A stretch of DNA of 38,330 nucleotides from Myxacorys chilensis ATA2-1-KO14 (lineage in GTDB: Bacteria > Cyanobacteriota > Cyanobacteriia > Leptolyngbyales > Leptolyngbyaceae). Location: the NCBI GenBank assembly GCA_019359275.1, contig JAHHHP010000053.1, positions 1 to 38,330 of the forward strand, in the 5' to 3' direction. Below the pieces are notes generated by a model. That model did no database searches, had not been told where the DNA came from, and saw only the letters and a program-made list of their open reading frames with translations. Position numbers and translations under genes: made by a program. Of this stretch, positions 32,640-38,330 are shown one piece after another (position 1 is the stretch's first letter; every line of letters starts with the position of its first letter).

Positions 32640-32970
32640 TGGCACAAATTATTGACCCGGACGTCACACTTTGGGCGTGATGGCGAAATCGATGCTTGAA
32701 AGCTGTTACCCGATTAGAGCGGATGGTTAAAGATTGCTGAGCCATGCAGGCTGGGTAGAAGATTTGTCTCTACTGAGGAACTGAATGAAGCAAGCGATCC
32801 TTCGGAGCTTGCGGAGCAATCGCGCTTTTTTGATGCTTTTTATGGACGCGATCACCTTCAAAGCTCGATATTTCGAGTGCAGATGCTGAGATTTCGTCTT
32901 CAGATCCCAATCTTTCACCTTCAGAAGCCGAACTTTCGCCTTCTGAAGCCGGACTGTCAGGCTCTACACG
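32640..32970. other. intergenic with degenerate relatives of the 63-bp repeat
   Basis: No reliable gene. From about 32895 on the sequence contains short relatives of the repeat unit (CTTCAGAAGCCGAACTTTCG, CTTCTGAAGCCGGAC), suggesting older, eroded copies before the clean array at 32973. Confidence 0.4.
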
Positions 32971-32972
32971 TG

Positions 32973-33161
32973 GAACTCCGAGCTTTTTACTCGGAGAATG
33001 AAGCTCAAAGCTCGGTCTTCCGCCTTCAGAACTCGGAACTTCGAGCTTTTTACTCGGAGAATGAAGCTCAAATCCCGGTTTTTCGCCTTCAGAACTCGGA
33101 ACTCCGAGCTTTTTACTCGGAGAATGAAGCTCAACTCTCAGTCTTTCGCCTTTAGAAGCCG
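32973..33161. repeat. three tandem 63-bp repeats with internal hairpins
   Basis: Units begin at 32973, 33036 and 33099, exactly 63 bases apart, and keep about 85-90 percent identity by eye. Each contains CTCCGAG-CTTTTTA-CTCGGAG or one-base variants, a perfect stem of about seven pairs with a seven-base loop. Because 63 is a multiple of three the array is open in one plus frame (21-residue units beginning ELRAFYSENEA), but there is no Shine-Dalgarno and no known domain. It ends about 100 bases before vapB. Confidence 0.85.
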
Positions 33162-33262
33162 AACCATCAGGCTCAGTTCAAAATAGATATTGAACCCTAG
33201 CACGATGCAGTCAGAAACCTGGAAAAATAGATATACGTAGTCAGCACAGGAGGTCTAATAGT

Positions 33263-33508
33263 ATGTTTACTACAGAAATGACTCATGATGGACAAACTAC
33301 AATTCCGGAAGACGTTCGTGAATTGCTAAATTTGCGACCTGGAGATCGGCTTGAGTTCGTTATTTCAGAGGACGGTAAGGTTTATTTACAGTCTGCAAAA
33401 ATCGATGTGCGGGAGTTATCTGGAATGTTGTATAAACCGGGCAGAGATTCTGTTTCTGTTGAGGAAATGAATGAAGCGATCGCTCAGTGTGCTGGAGAAT
33501 CAGATTGA
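33263..33508 (+). CDS. vapB: VapB/AbrB-type antitoxin
   Basis: An 81-residue antitoxin with the SpoVT-AbrB DNA-binding beta-hairpin (TEMTHDGQTTIPEDVRELLNLRPGDRLEFVI) followed by a toxin-binding tail (SGMLYKPGRDSVSVEEMNEAI). The start has a strong AGGAGG ten bases upstream. It overlaps the toxin start codon by three bases, so the two are translationally coupled. The pair normally autoregulates its own promoter. Confidence 0.93.
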   Translation: MFTTEMTHDGQTTIPEDVRELLNLRPGDRLEFVISEDGKVYLQSAKIDVRELSGMLYKPGRDSVSVEEMNEAIAQCAGESD

Positions 33509-33912
33509 AAGGGCTTGATACTAATATTATCCTTCGATATCTATTAAGGGATGATGAGGAACAATGGAGATTATCTGATCAATATATCAATAGTATTGTT
33601 GATACAGACAACACTTGTTTTATAAACAATATTGTTCTTTGTGAATTAGTTTGGGTATTACGATCCAGGTATAAACTCAGCAGAGAAGAACTGATTGATA
33701 CAGTAGAAAAACTGCTGAGAACTAATATTTTTGTGTTTGAAAATCAGGAGGCTGCATGGTGGGCAGATCAACAAATAAAGCATGGAGGGGCTGACTTCTC
33801 AGACTATTTGATTCTGAAAGTGAACCAGCAGAAAAACTGTGTAGAGACAGCTTCTTTTGACGCGAAGTTAAGAGGAGTGAAAGGAATTAAATCACTCCAA
33901 CTAGATCAGTGA
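33505..33912 (+). CDS. vapC: VapC-type PIN toxin ribonuclease
   Basis: A 135-residue PIN-domain RNase, starting with TTG overlapping the antitoxin stop (TTGA). The start MKGLDTNIILRYLL (Asp5) matches VapC exactly. Other acidic site residues are in CELVWVLRSRY, ADFSDYLI and SFDAKL. VapC toxins cleave tRNAs or rRNA when freed from VapB. AT-rich codon use, unlike the neighbours. All four catalytic acidic positions are present, so it is probably active. Confidence 0.94.
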   Translation: MKGLDTNIILRYLLRDDEEQWRLSDQYINSIVDTDNTCFINNIVLCELVWVLRSRYKLSREELIDTVEKLLRTNIFVFENQEAAWWADQQIKHGGADFSDYLILKVNQQKNCVETASFDAKLRGVKGIKSLQLDQ

Positions 33913-34059
33913 TTTACGACTTCAAAAATTAAATTAGATCTTAACTGGATTTGCTAAGGAAGGCTCTCGAATCAATCCTACTCCGTCTCTGCCAATTCCC
34001 TCATTCGGTCTAAAACACGTCATAATGAGCGAAACGCAACGCTGCAAATTCGCTACGCC

Positions 34060-34347
34060 ATGATGGATGCTTTTGACCCGACTCCGCCTGCGTGGACTAA
34101 ACCTGCCAGTCATTCTCACACTTTTACCTGCCCGACCTGCCGCAAAACTTCCACGGAAGCAACCCAAGTTTGGATTAATCGCCGCTCTCCTGTGTTTACA
34201 GAAGACTACCGGAAAAAGTGGCAAGAGTTTTATCAGTGTCAGTGTGGTCAAGTCTGGTGGGCGTGGAGCAACGATCGTCCCCCCTCCGAACTCGGACAGC
34301 GCGATCGCCCCACGCGAGATTTCTTCAATCCCTTCGAGGATTTCTAA
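34060..34347 (+). CDS. zinc-ribbon-like hypothetical protein
   Basis: A 95-residue protein with two CxxC-like pairs (C24-P-T-C27, C60-Q-C62), flanked by WINRRSPVFTEDYRKKWQEFYQC and WWAWSNDRPPSE. It is likely a single zinc ribbon found in cyanobacteria. Function unknown. The first two codons are both ATG. It overlaps the convergent Nramp gene by four bases. Confidence 0.75.
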   Translation: MMDAFDPTPPAWTKPASHSHTFTCPTCRKTSTEATQVWINRRSPVFTEDYRKKWQEFYQCQCGQVWWAWSNDRPPSELGQRDRPTRDFFNPFEDF

Positions 34348-35669
34348 TGCGAAATCCATCCACTCACCGTTTGCCACAACAACCATCCGTTCAGTCCGGC
34401 AATTAAGATTGCAACCCCCCAACCCGTCAATTTGAGCCAAGTTGGATTGACAAAGGTTCCCATCAACTTACGATCGCTGGTAAACATCATGAGTGGAAAC
34501 ACCGCAAACGGAAGCTGTAAGCTCAGAATCACTTGACTGAGAATCAACAGATCCCCGGTGCGCTGTTCTCCAAACACCAGAATCGTGATCAGCGCAGGCA
34601 CGATCGCAATCAACCGAGTGATCAAGCGTCGCAACCAAGGGGGCAGTCGGAAGCTCACAAACCCTTCCATCACAATTTGTCCGGCAAGCGTTGCTGTCAG
34701 CGTCGAACTTTGTCCAGAGGCTAAGAGCGCAAAGCCAAAGATCGCACTGGCTAGACCAACACCAAGTAGAGGCGACAGCAACTTGTAAGCATCCTGAATT
34801 TCTGTCACGTCGTGATTCCCGGATGTGTGAAAGGCAGCGGCTGCAACAATCAGAATTCCGGCATTGATCAGCAGGGCAAACCAGAGCGCCACTGTAGAAT
34901 CAATCGTGCTGAATTTAATCGCTTCCCGTTTTTTCTTGATCGTGGGTTCAAATGCACGAGTCTGCACAATGGAAGAATGCAGATAGAGGTTGTGCGGCAT
35001 CACCGTTGCGCCCAGAATGCCGATCGCGATGTAGAGCATCTCAGAATTCTTGACAATATCTAAGGTAGGGACAAATCCGCCCAGAATACCGCCAACACTG
35101 GGACGGGCAAACCAAACTTCGGCGGCGAAACAGAGCGCAATCGTACCGACCAACGTAATAATTAGCGCTTCGATATAGCGGAATCCTTTCGATTGCAGCA
35201 GCAACATCACCAGCACATCGAATCCCATGAGGCAAACGCCCCAAGCCAACGGCAAGCCAAACAAAAGTTGCAATGCGATCGCGCTCCCCAGAAGCTCGGC
35301 TAAGTCACAGGCTGCGATCGCGATCTCACACACAATCCAAAGGGCAAAACTAACCCGTGGACTAAATTGCTCATGGCACATCTGCGCTAAGTCACGCCCA
35401 GTCGCGATCCCAAGCCGCACACAGAGCGATTGCAGCAAAATCGCCATTAAATTCGAGAGCAAGATCACGCTGAGGAGCGCGTAGCCAAATCGAGAGCCGC
35501 CAGCAATGTCTGTTGCCCAGTTGCCAGGGTCCATGTAGCCGACCGACACGAGGTATCCCGGTCCGGCATAGGCTAAGAGCTTGCGCCAAAAGTTTTTAAC
35601 GTTTGGAACCGCGACACTTCGATGCACTTCAGGAAGGCTTGGTCTCGGCGCTGAACTGTTAAACGACAT
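34344..35669 (-). CDS. Nramp-family divalent metal transporter (MntH-like)
   Basis: A 441-residue transporter with the family's metal site D47-P-G-N50 in YMDPGNWATDIAGG and MPHNLYLHSSIVQTR (TM6), plus about 11 hydrophobic helices. It imports Mn2+ or Fe2+ with protons. Long neutral loops, no extra domain. The start is ATG at 35669, close after an AT-rich, probably regulated region. It is single-gene, convergent with the zinc-ribbon gene. Confidence 0.94.
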   Translation of the reverse strand: MSFNSSAPRPSLPEVHRSVAVPNVKNFWRKLLAYAGPGYLVSVGYMDPGNWATDIAGGSRFGYALLSVILLSNLMAILLQSLCVRLGIATGRDLAQMCHEQFSPRVSFALWIVCEIAIAACDLAELLGSAIALQLLFGLPLAWGVCLMGFDVLVMLLLQSKGFRYIEALIITLVGTIALCFAAEVWFARPSVGGILGGFVPTLDIVKNSEMLYIAIGILGATVMPHNLYLHSSIVQTRAFEPTIKKKREAIKFSTIDSTVALWFALLINAGILIVAAAAFHTSGNHDVTEIQDAYKLLSPLLGVGLASAIFGFALLASGQSSTLTATLAGQIVMEGFVSFRLPPWLRRLITRLIAIVPALITILVFGEQRTGDLLILSQVILSLQLPFAVFPLMMFTSDRKLMGTFVNPTWLKLTGWGVAILIAGLNGWLLWQTVSGWISH

Positions 35670-36167
35670 CCGCTAAAATCCTTCAATTATGAAAGGAATA
35701 TGAAAACAAGAATACGACAAAAACGAGAGCAATGTGAACTGAAGAGTTGTGTACTTTAGTATCTGGTTGAAAAAATGTTAAAGGACTGCTATACACAAGG
35801 CAAAACAAGCGCTTTAGCGAATTCAGCTCAATCCTATTGAATTGTGACTATCTAACTCGTCTTTCTTGAGAGTCAGAGCCGTTGTACCCATTGACGGAAT
35901 TCAATGAAATTAAACCGAAGCACTTTGGCTACAATATTTGCAATTCGCAGAAGCAAATTGGCAGCGAATGTTTGCAGAACCCATACGGTAGCGATCGCAT
36001 TTATGGCGGCAAAAGCAAAAACAAAGCAGTACCCTTTCAGATACTTCTAATTGTCAATGGTGAATCGCTCGAATTCCTATCGCTGGTACTTCCCGCACTT
36101 TGATAGTTCAATACTTTGGCAGTGAGGTGCGACTAAATAATCTTGATTGCTACTTCTGCTGAACGAA
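35670..36167. other. intergenic region without a clear gene
   Basis: About 500 bases with the transporter promoter. A plus-strand frame at 35882-36103 has no ribosome site and no family resemblance, so I do not call it. Confidence 0.45.
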
Positions 36168-36344
36168 TCAAGCGATCGGATACTCTCCTAGCGGTAATAT
36201 CGCAGGGTTAGCGCTAGCGTTTTGTGAAGTCTGAGTAATAAAGCTGGTAACAATGGTTAGCGCGATCGCACTAGAGAAAGTCGATCCTAGACGATGAAGA
36301 GTAGACGAACGAATCGACCGTTCATCTGTGCAAATTGAACGCAT
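36168..36344 (-). CDS. possible small exported peptide
   Basis: A 58-residue frame from ATG 36344 with AGGAG ten bases upstream (a TTG two codons earlier is also possible). A basic start is followed by a hydrophobic stretch, LGSTFSSAIALTIVTSFI, then polar residues and AxA-like NASANPA, as in a short signal peptide. The mature part would be only about ten residues. No family recognised; low confidence. Confidence 0.4.
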   Translation of the reverse strand: MRSICTDERSIRSSTLHRLGSTFSSAIALTIVTSFITQTSQNASANPAILPLGEYPIA

Positions 36345-36667
36345 AATCAATTAGCTCCTATGGCTATGTCAGTAGTCAGGGAGTCAGGGCTAGAGTAAGT
36401 ACGCCAATACTTCTCTAGTCCGTTCTATTGAACGCTAGTCTAGCAACACGGGATCAAAAATACTACTGTTTGACTAGTTTTTTATTGATTGAGTAGTGCT
36501 TTTAGGTTGGGTGAGAGGATAACCCTTTCTCTCATAAGGTAAATGCATCTAGAACTAACTTTGGCTCTTAGATCTGACGAGCTAACGATAGCGCTGACCG
36601 GACATGGATGATCTTAACAACGCAGCCAGTGATGTTGATGTTCTGTTGGACGCGGTTGCTAGCAGCA
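36345..36667. other. intergenic region near the kinase gene
   Basis: About 320 bases of AT-rich sequence, with a TGAGAG/CTCTCA inverted repeat near 36511-36534 and no coding frame I support. Confidence 0.4.
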
Positions 36668-37957
36668 TTAGGAAAGTGGCTTATCAACTAAGCTCTTTAG
36701 CCCGTTTAGATATATGTCCTCAAGTGTTTTAAGGAACTCCTCGGAAAAATGTGGGGATTCGACCTCAGTACGATAAATGGAGGTTCCATCAACCATTACA
36801 ACAAGCTCGTTACCAACTATTTTTATCAGGAACGAAGGAACGAATCTGTGATCATGAGTTGAAAAATGTGCGAAACCAAGATCGTTTCGCAGCCCATCAA
36901 CAAAATTGACGTGACCAGTTTGATAGGAGGTGTAGGTTGGCTGGATGCGTTCCAGAATCTCGGAATGTACATCGCGGATTTCCTGCATTGCGAGCTCATA
37001 AAGACGACGATTCCTAAGTAGCTCTTGATCCACTTTTGAGTTCAATGATGAAACTATATCGTTGATACTTATACTGCCTTCGTTAGGGTCAGAGTTATCA
37101 TGCATATCAATTAGTCTCTTTAAGGATTCTTTCATCTCATGCGTACTTGTAAATCGGTCAGAAAGCTTTTGAGAGAATGATTTATCAAAGAAGTCACTCA
37201 ATGCTGAAAATCTTCCATCAAAAGCGCATTTCAGTCTTTCAACAGTAGCCATTCGCTGATGCGGCATTCTTCCTTCCTCATCAATCAGGACAGACGGAGA
37301 CACTGATGTAATTAAGTAATAAAGAATGCCGCCTAAGAATGATATGTCGCTTCTCTTATCTTGCTTTGCAGTACTGTAGGCACTCATTTCAGGTAGACGC
37401 AGGAAGCGGTTTCCAAGCTCCTGTGAATAATCAGTCTCGAAGCCACCAATAATACCTTCTTTGTAGCTAATTCCAAAGTCAAGCAAGACTGGCATTAATG
37501 CACTGGATTTTCTTAAAACTATGTTGTCCGGCTTTATGTCTCTATGAATCCATTCATTTGAATGGCAGTATTCAACGGCATCAATAAGCTGGAGTAGCAC
37601 TGTAGATGCATCCTTGAATTCCATGTACCCATGAGTACCAATGTATTCAGTGAGATTTTGTCCCTCTATATAATCGGTAACCAGATATAGTTTGTACTCA
37701 GAATCTTGATGGTGAAGTGCGTTGCTTTCTATCAATTTAGGAATAAGCTTATGGTTCGTAGTTGCATACGCTGTAGCTTCACGAAAAAACCGAGCGCGAC
37801 GCTCCATATCGCCTTGACGACTCAACATTTTTAGGAAGCAGCGCTGCCCAGTGGAATTATTCTTGACTAACTTAGCAGTGGCTTGACCTCCACTATCGAG
37901 TTCTCGCTCGGTTGTCCAGTTCTCATCCCACTTCCTTGAATTTGACCAGTGTTGCAT
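36668..37957 (-). CDS. Ser/Thr protein kinase
   Basis: A 429-residue eukaryotic-type kinase. Catalytic Lys43 is in CFLKML; the HRDIKPDN loop has His138, Asp140 and Asn145; DFG is at 160-162. The glycine loop (LDSGGQATAKLV) is atypical but workable. The domain ends near residue 275; a C-terminal 150 residues have no recognised domain and no membrane segment, so it is cytosolic rather than receptor-like. AT-rich codons and no GCGATCGC set it apart from the housekeeping genes. It lies next to an IS. Substrate unknown; similar stand-alone kinases occur in stress and defence islands. Confidence 0.92.
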   Translation of the reverse strand: MQHWSNSRKWDENWTTERELDSGGQATAKLVKNNSTGQRCFLKMLSRQGDMERRARFFREATAYATTNHKLIPKLIESNALHHQDSEYKLYLVTDYIEGQNLTEYIGTHGYMEFKDASTVLLQLIDAVEYCHSNEWIHRDIKPDNIVLRKSSALMPVLLDFGISYKEGIIGGFETDYSQELGNRFLRLPEMSAYSTAKQDKRSDISFLGGILYYLITSVSPSVLIDEEGRMPHQRMATVERLKCAFDGRFSALSDFFDKSFSQKLSDRFTSTHEMKESLKRLIDMHDNSDPNEGSISINDIVSSLNSKVDQELLRNRRLYELAMQEIRDVHSEILERIQPTYTSYQTGHVNFVDGLRNDLGFAHFSTHDHRFVPSFLIKIVGNELVVMVDGTSIYRTEVESPHFSEEFLKTLEDIYLNGLKSLVDKPLS

Positions 37958-38273
37958 TTCTTGCAGTTCTATGGGACTCGCCAGCTTGCTTAAACTCGAT
38001 GCTTGTTTGTCATTGATAAAACTCTATCTATAAGCGCATATCCATCAGTTCTGTGAATGTTTCGGCTGAGATTCACTGGCAAGCTTACACACCCCAGAAA
38101 ATATCATTATGTTATTTAATTATGATATTTCCCAACTAGAACACGTGATCTAGAAAGTTACTCTCTGTTGATAGAGAAATCCTAGAGAGTCTAGTGTAGG
38201 GCTAGGAAGTTTTGACATAAGCCTAGGTTGTGTTGATAATTATGTGAAGTTGGGCTGAATAAGCTAAAAGGCG
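37958..38273. other. AT-rich region between kinase and IS5-like element
   Basis: Contains the kinase promoter region and the perfect dyad AAATATCAT/ATGATATTT (38099-38107 and 38122-38130), a possible operator, plus ACTCTCT/AGAGAGT at about 38160-38198. The left end of the IS5-like element must lie between about 38180 and 38270, but I cannot fix its inverted repeat without the other end. Confidence 0.4.
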
Positions 38274-38330
38274 ATGTCAACCCCAATGTTACTAAGCGAC
38301 GACCTGTGGGACAAACTGCTTGAACTTTTA
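38274..38330 (+). CDS. IS5-like transposase, N-terminal 19 codons only (runs off the window)
   Basis: ATG at 38274 opens a frame reading MSTPMLLSDDLWDKLLELL at the window edge. The L-S-D-[DE]-x-W-x-K-L pattern is the usual start of IS5-group transposases. Only 19 residues are visible, so the family call is tentative. Opposite orientation to the kinase. Confidence 0.55.
   Translation, partial: MSTPMLLSDDLWDKLLELL

Noticed and set aside
32877..33155. 92-codon ORF through the 63-bp repeats
   Set aside because: No Shine-Dalgarno, no family and the frame is explained by a repeat length divisible by three; kept as a repeat.
32973..33161. CRISPR array
   Set aside because: Units are contiguous 63-bp tandem repeats without unique spacers, and no cas genes are present.
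33934..34440. 168-codon minus-strand ORF
   Set aside because: It overlaps the zinc-ribbon gene antisense and has no family features.
35882..36103. 73-codon ORF
   Set aside because: No ribosome site, no recognisable domain, and odd composition.

Overview
The window looks like a chromosome or large-plasmid segment from a filamentous, non-heterocystous cyanobacterium, perhaps Leptolyngbya-like. The octamer GCGATCGC (HIP1) is scattered through most genes, and several encoded families are typical of cyanobacteria: DUF1400 hydrolase, DUF2949, the TIC21-like DUF3611, a plant CGEP-like S9 peptidase and a Uma2 nuclease. Both edges cut into insertion sequences. The first 45 bases are the start of an ISAs1-like transposase (minus strand) and the last 57 bases are the start of an IS5-like transposase (plus strand).

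Bases 101-2412 hold a dense array of 24 tRNA or tRNA-like genes, all on the minus strand, followed upstream by its control region. Reading along the minus strand, a promoter with a perfect TTGACA box (about 2687-2715) drives a 63-codon ORF (2655-2464) and then the array. Further upstream a second promoter (about 3800-3828) drives a 72-codon ORF (3759-3541), an intrinsic terminator (3517-3477) and an HNH endonuclease gene (3462-2902). Both promoters carry TACTACA/TGTAGTA elements, including the perfect palindrome ATACTACACTTGTAGTAT, which resembles BlaI/MecI/CopY-type operators. I read the block as an inducible translation-stress module: tRNA array, HNH nuclease and two leader ORFs under a shared repressor. 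It is the most interesting part of the window. Several tRNAs are odd: two class-I bodies carry leucine anticodons, one Glu tRNA has an enlarged D arm, and one Leu-like gene has an interrupted anticodon arm.

Bases 4147-11992 carry an AraC-type regulator with a MAPEG membrane protein, a malate:quinone-oxidoreductase-like flavoprotein, an S9 glutamyl-endopeptidase-like peptidase and a large secreted helical-repeat protein. Bases 12104-14400 look accessory: an AT-rich DUF4209-like gene with an RNxxxH (HEPN-type) motif, a vapB antitoxin and a frameshifted vapC remnant that runs into the 3' end of ligA. Bases 14385-24814 are mostly housekeeping or envelope genes: ligA, a small protein behind a strong promoter and structured leader, a HAD phosphatase, an RNase D-like exonuclease, a CAP-domain secreted protein, two adjacent GT39 glycosyltransferases, an alpha/beta hydrolase with a 53-residue insert, and DUF3611.

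Bases 24945-35669 continue with DUF2949, a DUF1400 hydrolase, Uma2, truB, an alpha/beta hydrolase, a redoxin, a CNT-type nucleoside transporter, a 63-bp tandem repeat, an intact vapBC pair, a zinc-ribbon protein and an Nramp metal transporter. Three convergent gene pairs overlap at their 3' ends. The right end (35670-38330) is gene-poor and AT-rich, with a possible small exported peptide and a Ser/Thr kinase next to the IS5-like element.
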